The notes under the pieces: model-generated
What the model saw: only the letters and a program-made list of their open reading frames with translations
Databases searched by the model: none
What the model was told of the DNA's origin: nothing
Part shown: positions 1 to 10,218 of the stretch, piece by piece
Layout of the letters: each line of letters begins with the position of its first letter
Numbering within the stretch: position 1 is the first letter of the stretch
Assembly: GCA_002356635.1 (NCBI GenBank)
Contig: CP023454.1
Span: forward strand, 2,340,501-2,404,500
From: Rhodobacteraceae bacterium QY30
GTDB taxonomy: Bacteria > Pseudomonadota > Alphaproteobacteria > Rhodobacterales > Rhodobacteraceae
Direction of reading: 5' to 3'
DNA length: 64,000 nucleotides
Program-made: the position numbers and the translations under genes

Positions 1-14
1 AGGGGAAGACCGCC

Positions 15-3000
15 ATGCCGATGGAAAAGACGTTCAATGCAGCCGAGGCCGAGGCCCGGCTGTCCCGCCAGTGGATCGACGCCAATGCCTTTGCCGCCGG
101 CGCCAATGCCCGCCGGTCCGAGACGTTCTGTATCATGATCCCGCCGCCGAACGTCACCGGCAGCCTGCACATGGGCCATGCCTTCAACAACACCTTGCAG
201 GACATCCTGGTGCGCTGGCACCGGATGCGCGGGTTCGACACGCTGTGGCAGCCGGGGCAAGACCATGCGGGCATCGCCACGCAGATGGTGGTGGAACGGG
301 AACTTGCCCGGAACCAGCAGCCGTCGCGGCGGGAACTGGGACGCGAGGCCTTCCTGGGCAAGGTCTGGGACTGGAAGGGCAAATCCGGCGACACGATCAT
401 CAACCAGCTGCAACGGCTGGGTGCGTCCTGCGACTGGTCGCGCAACGCCTTTACAATGGACGAACATTTTCAGAAGGCCGTGCTGAAGGTTTTCGTCGAT
501 CTCTTTCACAAAGGCTACATTTACCGCGGCAAGCGGTTGGTGAACTGGGACCCGCATTTCGAAACTGCCATCTCGGATCTGGAGGTCGAACAGACCGAGG
601 TTCAGGGCCATATGTGGCACTTCAAATACCCGCTGGCGGGTGGCGAAACCTACGAATACGTCGAAAAGGACGCGGACGGGAACGTGACGCTGCGCGAGAC
701 GCGGGACTATATCTCGATCGCGACCACCCGGCCGGAAACCATGCTGGGCGACGGGGCCGTGGCGGTTCACCCGTCGGATGAACGCTACGCGCCAATCGTC
801 GGAAAACTTTGCGAAATCCCGGTCGGGCCCAAGGAACATCGCCGGCTGATCCCGATCATCACCGACGAATACCCCGACCCGACCTTCGGATCTGGCGCGG
901 TCAAGATCACCGGCGCGCATGACTTCAACGACTACGGTGTGGCGCAGCGCAACGGCATCCCGCTGTATGTGCTGCTGGACAGCAAGGCGCGGATGCGCAC
1001 GGATGGCCTGTCCTACGAGGAAAGCGCCACCATCGCCGGGGAGATCGCCCGCGGCGAACGCCCGTTGGAAGACGTGTCCGACATCAACCTGGTCCCCGAA
1101 GACCTGCGGGGGCTTGATCGGTATGAGGCCCGCAAGCGCGTGGTCGAGGAGGTGACGGCCGAGGGCCTGGCGGTCACCATCCTGAAGAAGTCCATCGACA
1201 AGGAAACCGGCGCCGAACATCTGGAACGGGTGCCCTTCGTCGAGGCGAAACCGATCATGCAGCCCTTCGGCGACCGCTCGAAGGTGGTGATCGAACCGAT
1301 GCTGACCGACCAATGGTTCGTCGACACTGCGCAGATCGTCGGCCCGGCACTGGACGCCGTGCGCCAGGGCATGGCCGCGCAAGAGGCGGGCACCTTCGAT
1401 CCGAAGGCAGGCTACACCCGCATCCTGCCCGAGCGCGATGCCAAGACTTATTTCCACTGGCTGGAAAACATCGAACCCTGGTGCATTTCCCGCCAGTTGT
1501 GGTGGGGCCACCAGATCCCGGTCTGGTATGGGTTCGACCTGAACTACGAAGCCCCGATCGGGGAGGACGGCGATCTGGACGAGGTCGACGTGCTGAAGCT
1601 GTTCGTGGACGGCCTGATCCAACCCGGAGAGGTGTTCCGGTCGGCGGCGTCCTTCGACGAGGTGATCGAGGGCTTCCGCGATGAAATCGCCGATACCCCC
1701 GGCCCCGTCGCCCACGCCCGGATCATCGAAGTCGCCGACAAGCACGAAGCGATGGAGCGTCTGGCCGAAGGGCTTGCGCTCTATGCCGTCGATCAGGACC
1801 CGCTGCATCTGGTCTACCCGGTCTGGCGCGACCCGGATGTGCTGGACACCTGGTTTTCCTCCGGCCTTTGGCCCATCGGCACGCTTGGCTGGCCCAATGA
1901 CACCGCGGAACTGCGCAAGTATTTCCCGACCGACGTGCTGATCACCGGGTTTGACATCATCTTCTTCTGGGTCGCCCGGATGATGATGATGCAGCTTGCG
2001 GTGGTCGATCAGGTGCCGTTCCACACCGTCTATGTCCACGCCCTTGTCCGCGACGAGAAGGGCAAGAAGATGTCGAAATCCCTGGGCAACGTGCTGGACC
2101 CGCTGGAGCTGATCGACGAATACGGCGCCGACGCGGTGCGCTTCACCCTGACGGCGATGGCCGCCATGGGGCGCGATCTGAAACTGTCGCCGGCGCGGAT
2201 CGCGGGCTACCGCAACTTCGGAACGAAGATCTGGAACGCCACGCGGTTCGCGGAAATGAACGGCGTCTTCGAAGGCCCGGCGGCGGCGGGCATCCCCACC
2301 CCCACGCACACCATCAACCGCTGGATCATCGGCGAAGTCGCCCGCGCCCGCATCGCCGTGGATGAGGCGCTGTCGAACTACCGCTTCAACGATGCGGCCA
2401 ACACCCTTTACGCCTTTGTCTGGGGCAAGGTCTGCGACTGGTACGTGGAATTCGCCAAGCCGCTGTTCGATGGCGACCACGCCGCCGAGACGCGCGCCAC
2501 GATGCGCTGGGTGCTGGATCAGTGCTATCTGCTTCTGCATCCGATCATGCCCTTCGTCACCGAAGAGCTTTGGGCGCTGACCGGCACGCGGCAAAAGATG
2601 CTGGTTCATGGTGACTGGCCGACCTACGGCGCCGAACTGATCGATGCCGAGGCCGACCGCGAAATGAACTGGGTCATCGGCCTGATCGAGGAAATCCGCT
2701 CTGCCCGCGCGCAGATGGGCGTGCCGGTGGGGCTGAAACTGCCGATGGTCCTGACCGAGGCCGACGCCGCCGCCCGCGCCGCCTGGGCGGGGAACGAACC
2801 GATGATCCTGCGTCTGGCGCGGATCGAAAGCCTGAGCGAAGGCCCTGCACCCAAAGGTTCGATCAGCATCGCCGCGCCGGGGGCGTCCTTCGCGCTGCCG
2901 CTGGAAGGCGTGATCGACGTGGCCGCCGAAAAGGCACGGCTGACAAAGGCACGCGACAAGCTGGCGAAGGACATGGGCGGTCTGCGCGGGCGGCTCGATA

Positions 3001-3125
3001 ATCCGCGCTTCATCGCCAATGCTGCCGAAGAGGTGATCGAGGAAGCCCGCGAAAAGCTGGCCGAAGGCGACGAGGAAATCGCCCGAATCGACGTGGCGCT
3101 GAAACGTCTGGCGGAGATGGACTGA
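15..3125 (+). CDS. valS: Valine--tRNA ligase
   Basis: Class I aminoacyl-tRNA synthetase that charges tRNA-Val in the cytoplasm and edits mischarged threonine. The HIGH-type motif is HMGH near residue 53, and KMSKS appears as [11 protein letters not shown] near residue 685. A C-terminal anticodon-binding region is followed by the usual Lys/Glu-rich coiled-coil arm (residues ~970-1036). At 1036 residues it is longer than the roughly 950 typical of enterobacterial ValS. The extra length sits mainly between [10 protein letters not shown] (~residue 496) and DPDVLDTW (~605), where an acidic segment of about 100 residues replaces a much shorter loop. A GGGGA-type ribosome site precedes the ATG. The stop overlaps the next start by one base (TGATG), suggesting translational coupling. 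Identity is secure. Confidence 0.98.
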   Translation: MPMEKTFNAAEAEARLSRQWIDANAFAAGANARRSETFCIMIPPPNVTGSLHMGHAFNNTLQDILVRWHRMRGFDTLWQPGQDHAGIATQMVVERELARNQQPSRRELGREAFLGKVWDWKGKSGDTIINQLQRLGASCDWSRNAFTMDEHFQKAVLKVFVDLFHKGYIYRGKRLVNWDPHFETAISDLEVEQTEVQGHMWHFKYPLAGGETYEYVEKDADGNVTLRETRDYISIATTRPETMLGDGAVAVHPSDERYAPIVGKLCEIPVGPKEHRRLIPIITDEYPDPTFGSGAVKITGAHDFNDYGVAQRNGIPLYVLLDSKARMRTDGLSYEESATIAGEIARGERPLEDVSDINLVPEDLRGLDRYEARKRVVEEVTAEGLAVTILKKSIDKETGAEHLERVPFVEAKPIMQPFGDRSKVVIEPMLTDQWFVDTAQIVGPALDAVRQGMAAQEAGTFDPKAGYTRILPERDAKTYFHWLENIEPWCISRQLWWGHQIPVWYGFDLNYEAPIGEDGDLDEVDVLKLFVDGLIQPGEVFRSAASFDEVIEGFRDEIADTPGPVAHARIIEVADKHEAMERLAEGLALYAVDQDPLHLVYPVWRDPDVLDTWFSSGLWPIGTLGWPNDTAELRKYFPTDVLITGFDIIFFWVARMMMMQLAVVDQVPFHTVYVHALVRDEKGKKMSKSLGNVLDPLELIDEYGADAVRFTLTAMAAMGRDLKLSPARIAGYRNFGTKIWNATRFAEMNGVFEGPAAAGIPTPTHTINRWIIGEVARARIAVDEALSNYRFNDAANTLYAFVWGKVCDWYVEFAKPLFDGDHAAETRATMRWVLDQCYLLLHPIMPFVTEELWALTGTRQKMLVHGDWPTYGAELIDAEADREMNWVIGLIEEIRSARAQMGVPVGLKLPMVLTEADAAARAAWAGNEPMILRLARIESLSEGPAPKGSISIAAPGASFALPLEGVIDVAAEKARLTKARDKLAKDMGGLRGRLDNPRFIANAAEEVIEEAREKLAEGDEEIARIDVALKRLAEMD

Positions 3126-3701
3126 TGGTCTCCTCCGTCACTGTTCTCACTCATGGCCGCCATACGATCCGGGCGGGCAAACTGAACGAACGCTTCGTTG
3201 CGCGGGCGTTCCTGCCCGGCGCCAAGGGAAGCGTACTGGAGTGCGGCGGCACGAACCTTGATGCCGCGATTGCAGCCTTGAAGTCGGCGCTGGACGATAA
3301 GGACCGTCTTCGCCGCAAGGCGCGTCGGCCCTTGCCCGAGCATCAGGCGGAAGTACCGACCCCCGACGAGTTCCTGGAAGCTCTGTCGGTCATGAAGATC
3401 ACCGACGAGCTGCGCACCATGTTAAAGGCGCACCGATCGGCGGGTGCGCGAGGTCTGACAGCCGGAGAGCTTGCACAGGCGGGGGGCTATCAGGGATACG
3501 AAACCGCAAACCTGCATTATGGAAAACTTGCGCGGGCGGTGGCGGAATACCTGTCTGTCCCGGTTCCAAGGTCGTCGATCCAGAAAGACAGGGAAATTCC
3601 GACGCTCCTGTTCGCAATCGACGGAGCCGCGCCCCGATGGGAGTTTTGTCTGGGTCATGCACCCCGAACTGGCCGAAGCTGTGGATAGCGGATTGAATTA
3701 G
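3125..3701 (+). pseudogene. Hypothetical protein with a probable frameshift near its 3' end
   Basis: The frame starting at the ATG that overlaps the valS stop runs 187 codons to 3688. Its core (about residues 95-140, with TAGELAQAGGYQGYETANLHYGKLARAV split over two stretches) looks like a small conserved fold that I have seen attached to restriction-type proteins, but I cannot name it firmly. The last ~17 residues of this frame look like noise. In the next frame, from about 3645, the sequence reads DGSFVWVMHPELAEAVDSGL and stops at 3701, which looks like a natural ending. Removing one C from the CCCC run near 3634-3640 joins the two frames. Either a sequencing error or a genuine frameshift would explain this. 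The gene is coupled to valS and converges on the MFS gene with a 2-base gap. Confidence 0.6.
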
Positions 3702-3703
3702 CC

Positions 3704-5326
3704 TCACACCTCGGGAAGCGGCTTCAGGGGCATGTCGTCGCGCAGGGGCACCGTCTGGCGTTCAATCATGCGATGCACCAGCGGCAGCCCCGGACCGCGG
3801 TGCAGGGCCAGGATCCGTTCGGTCACTTCAAGATCGGCCTTCGTGCGGCGCTGCTGGTGGCGGATGTAGTCCACCCATGTCGGGACATGGTAGCTTTCGA
3901 TCCACTGCTCGGGATTTTCCAGGTCTCTGAGAAGCGACCATTGCCGCGCGCCGTCCCGGATGCGGATGCGGCGGCGGTCCTGCATGACCGACAGGAAGGC
4001 CCCCACGTCCTCTTGCGCGATGCAATAGTCGATCATGATCAGGATCGGTCCGCTGCGGTCGCGCAACTCCAGCCGCAGGGCCGGTTCGGTAAACCGGCCG
4101 CTGGGATCCAGGTCGAGGTCCGAGAAATCGGGCATCGGCAACCACCGCCCGATCAGAACACCCAGGCCAAGCATCGTTCCGGCCGCAATCAGCGCCCGGT
4201 CGGTGCCCCACTGGTCAGCCAGCATCCCCCAGATCCAGCTGCCCGTCGCCATGCCGCCGAAGGTTGCCATCTGGTAGAAGGACAGGGCGCGCCCCACCAC
4301 CCAGCGCGGCGTGGCAAGCTGCACCGACACGTTGAACAGCGACAGCGTCATCACCCAGGCAACCCCGCAAGCCAGAAGCGCCACGACGCTGAGGATCAGG
4401 ACCTTGCTGAGCCCCAGCGTGACCAGCCCCAGCGCGAAGGCAAGCGATGCGGCCTGCACGATGCTTTCGTTCTTCAGCCGTGCCCGCAAGTGCCCGTTCA
4501 GCGACGCTCCGACGATCGCGCCAAAGCCGAAGGCCCCGAGCATCACGCCATAGGTCACGGCCGTGCCCTTCAGGATGTCGCGTGCCAGCGTGGGCATCAG
4601 CGCCAGAACCGCGCAGGCGGCAAAGCCGAACAGCGCACCGCGCAGCATCACCCGAAGCAGCGCCGGCGACATGGCGACATAGCGCAAGCCCGCGCCCAAG
4701 GCCCGGTGCAGGGGTTCGCGCGGCAAGGTGTCCTCGGGGTAGACGGGCCGCCAGGCGAACAGCGCCAGGATCAGCGGCACATAGCTGATGGCGTTGGCGG
4801 CAAAGGCCATGGCCGCGCCGCCCGCCGCCACGATGAAGCCGCCGATTGCAGGGCCGACGCTGCGCATCAGGTTGAAGCCCATGCTGTTCAGGCTGACCGC
4901 ATTCGGCAGGTCCGCGCGCGCGACGATGTCGCCCATCGACGCCTGCCAGGACGGGTTGTAAAGCGCCGTGCCGCAGCCGATCAGGAAGGTGAAGGCCAGA
5001 AGCGTCCAGGGCGTCAGCCAGCCCTGCCAGGCAAAGACGGTCAGCAGGACCGAAATCGCCAGCATGAAGACCTGCGCGACCAGCAGGATCCGGCGGCGAT
5101 TGAAGCTGTCGGCCAAGGCCCCCGCGATCAGGGAAAAGACCATGATCGGCAGGGTGTTCGACGCCTGCACCAGCGCCACAAGGCTTTGCTGCGATGTCAG
5201 GCTGGTCATCAGCCAGCCTGCGCCCACCGTCTGGATCAGCCCGCCCAGGTTCGAGGCCAGCGTGGCCGACCAGAGGTTGCGGAAGGTCGGGTTGCGAAAC
5301 GGCGCATAGGTGGACCGGTGTTCCAT
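3704..5326 (-). CDS. MFS transporter of the EntS-like (MFS_3) family
   Basis: Inner-membrane major facilitator, probably an exporter; the substrate is unknown. Residues 1-400 carry about 11-12 hydrophobic spans, with the typical cytoplasmic-loop signature ADSFNRRRILL between spans 2 and 3. Residues ~410-540 form a hydrophilic C-terminal domain containing IDYCIAQEDVGAFLSVMQD and WIESYHVPTWVDYIRHQQR. That tail is characteristic of the MFS_3 (PF05977) proteins of 520-540 residues, so the length fits. The gene is transcribed divergently from the aminotransferase at 5411, with 84 bases between. Family assignment is strong; transport of a siderophore-like compound is only a family-based guess. Confidence 0.85.
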   Translation of the reverse strand: MEHRSTYAPFRNPTFRNLWSATLASNLGGLIQTVGAGWLMTSLTSQQSLVALVQASNTLPIMVFSLIAGALADSFNRRRILLVAQVFMLAISVLLTVFAWQGWLTPWTLLAFTFLIGCGTALYNPSWQASMGDIVARADLPNAVSLNSMGFNLMRSVGPAIGGFIVAAGGAAMAFAANAISYVPLILALFAWRPVYPEDTLPREPLHRALGAGLRYVAMSPALLRVMLRGALFGFAACAVLALMPTLARDILKGTAVTYGVMLGAFGFGAIVGASLNGHLRARLKNESIVQAASLAFALGLVTLGLSKVLILSVVALLACGVAWVMTLSLFNVSVQLATPRWVVGRALSFYQMATFGGMATGSWIWGMLADQWGTDRALIAAGTMLGLGVLIGRWLPMPDFSDLDLDPSGRFTEPALRLELRDRSGPILIMIDYCIAQEDVGAFLSVMQDRRRIRIRDGARQWSLLRDLENPEQWIESYHVPTWVDYIRHQQRRTKADLEVTERILALHRGPGLPLVHRMIERQTVPLRDDMPLKPLPEV

Positions 5327-5410
5327 GATCGCCTGCCAGATGCCCCGCGCCGCTTGCCGTTTGCGCTAAAATTCCTTGCCCGGCGAAGAGTTTCAAGGTC
5401 ACATCGGCGC

Positions 5411-6529
5411 ATGTCCGGTCCGATCTTCACCCCGCTTGCCACCAGCCTCCCCTCCACCGTTCCCTTCGTGGGGCCGGAAGCGCAGGAACGCAGCCGCGGT
5501 CGCGCCTTTGCCGCACGACTTGGCGCGAATGAAAACGCCTTCGGCCCCTCGCCCCGGGCGGTCGCCGCCATGCAGGCCGCCGCGGCCGAGGTCTGGATGT
5601 ATGGCGATCCGGAAAACCATGACCTGAAGGCCGCGCTGGCCCAGCATCACGGATGTCGGCCCGACAACATCGTCGTGGGCGAGGGCATCGACGGGCTCCT
5701 GGGCTATCTGGTGCGGCTGACCGTGGGTCCGGGCGATCCGGTCGTCACCTCGGACGGGGGCTATCCGACCTTCGCCTTCCACGTCGCGGGATTTGGTGGC
5801 ACACTTCACAAGGTGCCCTACCGCGACGATCACGAAGACATTGACGCACTTCTGGCCGCGGCTGCCCACCGGCGCGCGAAACTTCTCTACTTCGCCAACC
5901 CCGACAATCCGATGGGCAGCTGGCATCCGGCCGAAACGGTCTCGGGGATGGTGGCCCGGGTTCCCGAGGGCTGCCTTCTGGTCCTGGATGAGGCCTATAT
6001 CGAACTGGCGCCCGACGGCACCGCGCCGCGGCTGGATGCGGACGACCCGCGGGTGATCCGGATGCGGACCTTCTCGAAGGGCTACGGCATGGCCGGGGCG
6101 CGAGTGGGCTACGCCATCTGTGCGGCGCCGCTGGCGCGGGCGTTCGACAAGATCCGCAACCATTTCGGGATGTCGCGCATTTCGCAGGCTGGTGCATTGG
6201 CCGCGCTGGCGGATCAGGACTGGCTTGCCCGGGTCCGCGCCCAGGTGGCCGGGGCGCGGGATCGCATCGCGGCTCTGGCCCGCGCGCAGGGCCTGACCCC
6301 GCTGCCCTCGGCGACCAACTTCGTCGCCGTCGACTGCGGCGGCGATGCCCGGTTGTCCCGCGCCGTGCTGGACGGGTTGATCGAACGCGACATCTTCGTG
6401 CGGATGCCCTTTGTCGCGCCGCAGAACCGGGCGATCCGCATCAGCTGCGGGACGCCCGCGATGCTGGACCTGCTGGAGGCAGCCCTGCCAGAGGCGCTGG
6501 CAGAAGCGCGCCGATCCCGTCCTTCATGA
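5411..6529 (+). CDS. PLP-dependent aminotransferase, histidinol-phosphate aminotransferase-like
   Basis: Fold-type I aminotransferase of 372 residues, resembling HisC in length and motifs. Visible marks are LGANENAFGPSPRAV near the N-terminus, YGDPENHDL, ANPDNPMG, LDEAYIEL, and the PLP lysine in TFSKGYGMAG (about K223), followed by ARVGYA. The open frame extends far upstream, but that part is antisense to the MFS gene and lacks domain similarity. ATG 5411 gives a normal HisC-type N-terminus. No his genes are nearby, so a second-copy aminotransferase acting on another amino acid is equally possible. Cytoplasmic. Confidence 0.85.
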   Translation: MSGPIFTPLATSLPSTVPFVGPEAQERSRGRAFAARLGANENAFGPSPRAVAAMQAAAAEVWMYGDPENHDLKAALAQHHGCRPDNIVVGEGIDGLLGYLVRLTVGPGDPVVTSDGGYPTFAFHVAGFGGTLHKVPYRDDHEDIDALLAAAAHRRAKLLYFANPDNPMGSWHPAETVSGMVARVPEGCLLVLDEAYIELAPDGTAPRLDADDPRVIRMRTFSKGYGMAGARVGYAICAAPLARAFDKIRNHFGMSRISQAGALAALADQDWLARVRAQVAGARDRIAALARAQGLTPLPSATNFVAVDCGGDARLSRAVLDGLIERDIFVRMPFVAPQNRAIRISCGTPAMLDLLEAALPEALAEARRSRPS

Positions 6530-6592
6530 AAGCGTGACTTGCCAACCGCTGCCGGATCGGTCGAAAAGACGGCCAATCACAGGAGCATAGCC

Positions 6593-7006
6593 ATGAAGAC
6601 CCCCATCGTCCTGCTGTCCGCCGCCAGTCTTGCGCTGGGTCTGGCCGCCTTTGCGCAAAGCAGCGCCGATACCACGGCCATGAACCACGCGGGCATGGAT
6701 CACGGCACCACGGCCACGGAACAGATGGCGCTGACGCCCGAAGCCGCGGCCGCCCCCTCGACCCTGGCGTTCCAGTCGGCCGCCGACCAGATGCACAAGT
6801 CGATGGTCACCCCCTATACCGGCGATGCGGACGTGGATTTCATCAACGGCATGATTCCGCACCACGAAGGCGCGGTGGCCATGGCGAAGGTCGTGCTGGA
6901 GCACGGCAAGGATCCCGAGGTGCGCCGGCTGGCCGAGGCGGTCATCGCCGCCCAGGAAAGCGAGATTTCCTGGATGAAGGAATGGCTGGCCAGGAACGGC
7001 CACTGA
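6593..7006 (+). CDS. Secreted DUF305 family protein
   Basis: A 137-residue exported protein. A signal peptide (about residues 1-21, ending AFAQS) is followed by a His/Met-rich stretch (MNHAGMDHG) and a DUF305 domain with the hallmark [17 protein letters not shown] and a C-terminal [14 protein letters not shown]305 proteins are ferritin-like helical bundles found in the periplasm, often linked to copper; the His and Met residues seen here fit metal binding, but that role is inference. An AGGAG site at 6581-6585 sets the start at 6593. It lies 63 bases after the aminotransferase gene and converges on the next gene. Confidence 0.85.
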   Translation: MKTPIVLLSAASLALGLAAFAQSSADTTAMNHAGMDHGTTATEQMALTPEAAAAPSTLAFQSAADQMHKSMVTPYTGDADVDFINGMIPHHEGAVAMAKVVLEHGKDPEVRRLAEAVIAAQESEISWMKEWLARNGH

Positions 7007-7021
7007 TCCCGGGGTCCGCCG

Positions 7022-8215
7022 TCAGGCAAGGGCCGCCACGGCAGCCTCGATCGCGCCACGGCCGTGCGGGATGTCCAGCGCCGTCAGCCCCGCCTCGATC
7101 ACCGACAGGACGCCCAGCGTCATGTGCGCGTTGACATGGCCCATATGGGCCACGCGCAGGAAGTCGCCATAGGCCGGTTCGGACGGCAGCGCCATCCCCA
7201 GACCGATGCCCAGCGTCACGCCTGCCTCGGCCTCGGTCCAGGCGCGCAGGCGGCCCGCCGCGCCGCCGCCCATGCGCGCGGCGGTGACGGAATGGCCGCG
7301 CATGGCGGGATCGGCCACGTTCAGGCCGATGTCCCCTCCCTGCCCCCAGGCGCCGAAAGCCGCCCAGACGGCGCGGGCCAGCCGGGCGTGCCGGTCCCAG
7401 GCATGATCCAGCCCTTCGTCCTCCAGGATCATCGTCAGCGCCTCGCGCAGCGCAAACAGGTGATGTGTCGGCGCGGTGCCGCAGAACAGCTGCCAGTAAT
7501 CCGGCCCGAAAAAGCGCGGCGTCCAGTCCCAGTAGGGCGTCCGGAGGTCCGCGCTCTGCGACAGCCGCACCGCCCGGTCCGAGGCCCAGAGGAACGCCAG
7601 GCCCGGCGGCACCATCAGGCCCTTCTGGCTGGCCGCGATCAGCACGTCGACGCCCCAATCGTCCATTCTCATCGGATCGCAGCCCAGGCTGGCGATGGCG
7701 TCGACAGCCAGGAGCGCCGGATGCCCCACCTTGTCGATCGCGGCCCGGATCGCGGCGATGTCGTTGCGCACGGAACTGGCCGTGTCGGTATGCGTGACCA
7801 GCACCGCGCGGATCGCGGCACCGGTGTCCGCACGCAAGGCCGCCGCGATCCGCTCGGGGTCGGCCGCCGCCTGACGGCCGCAATCCAGCGCCTCGACGAG
7901 GACGCCCATCCGCCGCGCCGCCTCGGCCCAGCCCAGTCCGAAATTTCCGGTGGTGACCACCAGCGCCCGGTCGCCGCGCGAAAAAAGGTTGGCAATCGCC
8001 GCCTCCCACCCGGCATGGCCGTTGCCGATGTAGATGGCGACATGCCCCGTGGTGCGGGCGACCCGGCGCAGGTCCGCCAAGACCGAATGGGTCAGGCCGT
8101 GCAGCGGTCCGTCATAGATGTTGGGTGCGGGCCGCATCATCGCGGCCAGAACCCGGTCGGGCATGACAGAAGGTCCGGGGATGGCCAGATAGGAACGTCC
8201 TTGGGCAAGGCTCAT
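7022..8215 (-). CDS. Alanine/serine--glyoxylate aminotransferase family protein
   Basis: Class V PLP aminotransferase of 397 residues. Features seen: IPGPSVMPDRVLAAM near the N-terminus, the GNGHAGWEAAI loop, VDAIASLGCDPMRMDDWGVD, and the Schiff-base lysine in AASQKGLMVPPG. It is likely to transfer amino groups from alanine or serine to glyoxylate (one-carbon or serine-cycle metabolism) or to act as a pyruvate-linked transaminase. An in-frame ATG upstream would add 13 residues, but ATG 8215 is preceded by AGGAG at a good distance and gives the usual family N-terminus. It is divergent from the ABC exporter. Confidence 0.85.
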   Translation of the reverse strand: MSLAQGRSYLAIPGPSVMPDRVLAAMMRPAPNIYDGPLHGLTHSVLADLRRVARTTGHVAIYIGNGHAGWEAAIANLFSRGDRALVVTTGNFGLGWAEAARRMGVLVEALDCGRQAAADPERIAAALRADTGAAIRAVLVTHTDTASSVRNDIAAIRAAIDKVGHPALLAVDAIASLGCDPMRMDDWGVDVLIAASQKGLMVPPGLAFLWASDRAVRLSQSADLRTPYWDWTPRFFGPDYWQLFCGTAPTHHLFALREALTMILEDEGLDHAWDRHARLARAVWAAFGAWGQGGDIGLNVADPAMRGHSVTAARMGGGAAGRLRAWTEAEAGVTLGIGLGMALPSEPAYGDFLRVAHMGHVNAHMTLGVLSVIEAGLTALDIPHGRGAIEAAVAALA

Positions 8216-8376
8216 GGCGACTCCTGTCAACACATCCGGGGAAGACCTCTGCACCGATGCCTAGGACCGGGCCTGCCTTGCGTCAACGGGGCACGGGCCG
8301 CAAATCCACGGGCGCTTGTGGGACCAGTCGCTTCGGGATAGGCAGGGAACCATCGCAAACAGACGCCCCGGTTCCC

Positions 8377-10134
8377 GTGAACGCATCCCCCGCCGCCGCC
8401 CTGCCCCGCCCGGGATCCCCAAGACTGTTTCCCCGGTTCTGGCGCGACTATCTGTCCGCCCACAAATGGCGGATGGCTGCGGCCTTCCTGCTGATGAGCG
8501 TCGAAGGCGGCTCTCTGGGCGTCCTGTCGTGGATGCTGAAGCCGCTGTTCGACCGCGTCTTCATTGGCGGCGACAGCGATGCCGTCTGGTGGGTCGGCGG
8601 GCTGATCTTCCTCTTGTTTCTGGTGCGGGCGCTGACGACGATCCTGAACCGCGCACTTCTGACACGGGTGGCGCAGGCCACGTCCAGCCAGATGCAGATC
8701 GATCTGGTAGGGCATCTGTTGTCGCTGGACGGCCAGTTCTGGCACAAGAACCCTCCCGGCGCCCTGATCGAGCGGGTGCAGGGCGACACCGCCGCCGTGC
8801 AAGGGGTCTGGAGCCTGCTGATCACCGGGATCGGGCGCGACCTGATTTCGCTGGTCGCGCTGTTCGGCGTGGCGGTCGGCATCGACTGGCGCTGGACCCT
8901 TGCCGCGACGCTGGGCGCGCCGCTGCTCATCCTGCCAACGGTGCTGGTTCAGCGGTACGTCCGGCGCAAGGCCGATCAGGTGCGCACGCAGGCGGCCACC
9001 CGCGCCACCCGGCTGGACGAGATCTTTCACGGCATCACCGCCGTGAAGCTGAACGGGCTTGAGGACTACCAGCTGGGGCGCTTTTCCCGCGTGGTCCGGT
9101 CGATCGTCCGGGCCGAGGTGAAATCGGCCGCCAGCCGCGCCACGGTTCCGGCGCTCATCGACATCGTGACCGGGCTTGGCTTCTTTCTGGTGCTGGTGCT
9201 TGGAGGACGCGAGATCGCCTCGGGCGAACGGACAGTGGGCGACTTCATGGCCTTCTTCACCGCGATGTCGCTGACCTTCCAGCCGCTCCGCCGCCTGGGC
9301 GACATTGCAGGCAGCTGGCAGGTGGCCGCGGCCAGCCTGGCGCGGCTTTACGGCCTCAAGGACACGCAGCCCTCGGTCACCGACGGGCACGAGACGCGCG
9401 CCCCTGCTGCGATGAGTGTCGAGTTCCGGGATGTCTGGCTCAGCTTCGGCAGCCATCCCGCCCTGCGCGGCCTGTCCTTCCGGGCCGAAGCCGGGCAGAC
9501 CACCGCACTGGTCGGCGCGTCGGGCGCGGGGAAGTCCACCGTCTTCAACCTGCTGACCCGTTTGATCGACGCGGACAGGGGCTCCATCACGGTGGGTGGT
9601 ACCGACGTACGCAGGCTGACGCTTGCGACCTTGCGGGATCTGTTTTCGGTGGTGACGCAGGATTCGACCCTGTTTGACGAAACCATCCGGGAAAACATCG
9701 CACCCGGCCGCGCCGATCTTGACGCGGCGACCTTGCGCCAGGCGATGGACGCGGCCCATGTCAGTGAATTCGTGGACGCGCTTCCAGGCGGTTCGGACAC
9801 GCGCGTGGGTCCGCGCGGATCGTCGCTGTCCGGTGGCCAGCGCCAGCGCGTTGCCATTGCCCGCGCGCTGCTGCGTGACCGGCCGATCCTGCTTCTGGAC
9901 GAGGCGACCTCGGCGCTGGATGCGCGAAGCGAACGGCTGGTACAGGAAGCCCTGGAAACCCTGTCCGCCGGCCGCACGACACTGGTGATCGCACACCGGC
10001 TGGCCACGGTCCGCAATGCCGACAAGATCATCGTCATGGACCACGGCCGCGTCATCGAGGAAGGCACCCACGACGCGCTTCTGGCTGCGGGCGGCGCCTA
10101 CGCCCGGCTTTGCGCCTTGCAGTTCACCGAATAG
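8377..10134 (+). CDS. ABC exporter with fused membrane and ATPase domains (MsbA-like)
   Basis: Half-transporter of 585 residues. A six-span exporter domain covers residues ~20-330 and the nucleotide-binding domain ~345-585. Walker A is GASGAGKST (~residue 380), the signature is LSGGQRQRVAIARALL (~484), and Walker B is LLLDEATSALDA; the switch region is IAHRLATV. It probably homodimerises in the inner membrane and flips lipid or drug-like substrates, as MsbA does for lipid A core. I chose GTG 8377; the frame is open upstream to 8257 but that extension has no family similarity. No strong ribosome site is visible, so the start is less sure than the function. Confidence 0.83.
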   Translation: MNASPAAALPRPGSPRLFPRFWRDYLSAHKWRMAAAFLLMSVEGGSLGVLSWMLKPLFDRVFIGGDSDAVWWVGGLIFLLFLVRALTTILNRALLTRVAQATSSQMQIDLVGHLLSLDGQFWHKNPPGALIERVQGDTAAVQGVWSLLITGIGRDLISLVALFGVAVGIDWRWTLAATLGAPLLILPTVLVQRYVRRKADQVRTQAATRATRLDEIFHGITAVKLNGLEDYQLGRFSRVVRSIVRAEVKSAASRATVPALIDIVTGLGFFLVLVLGGREIASGERTVGDFMAFFTAMSLTFQPLRRLGDIAGSWQVAAASLARLYGLKDTQPSVTDGHETRAPAAMSVEFRDVWLSFGSHPALRGLSFRAEAGQTTALVGASGAGKSTVFNLLTRLIDADRGSITVGGTDVRRLTLATLRDLFSVVTQDSTLFDETIRENIAPGRADLDAATLRQAMDAAHVSEFVDALPGGSDTRVGPRGSSLSGGQRQRVAIARALLRDRPILLLDEATSALDARSERLVQEALETLSAGRTTLVIAHRLATVRNADKIIVMDHGRVIEEGTHDALLAAGGAYARLCALQFTE

Positions 10135-10156
10135 CGCCCTTGCGCCGTCCGGGGCA

Positions 10157-10186
10157 TTGAGGTTGCCGCGCTGCCGTTCTTATATG
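10157..10186 (+). promoter_or_regulatory. Candidate sigma-70 type promoter for ygfZ
   Basis: TTGAGG (10157-10162) and TATATG (10181-10186), 18 bases apart, sit about 33 bases before the ygfZ ATG in an otherwise GC-rich gap. Match to consensus is moderate. Confidence 0.35.
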
Positions 10187-10218
10187 TCGGCGGCAAGATC
10201 GCTGGACAGGGGGACGAC

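Noticed and set aside
3773-5410. Long open frame on the plus strand ahead of the aminotransferase
   Set aside because: It is antisense to the MFS gene, has Arg/Gln/His-rich non-domain sequence, and the aminotransferase starts normally at 5411.
8227-10071. Long minus-strand frame across the ABC exporter
   Set aside because: Typical shadow of a high-GC gene: His/Arg/Gln-rich, no domain, and fully covered by the exporter with intact motifs.
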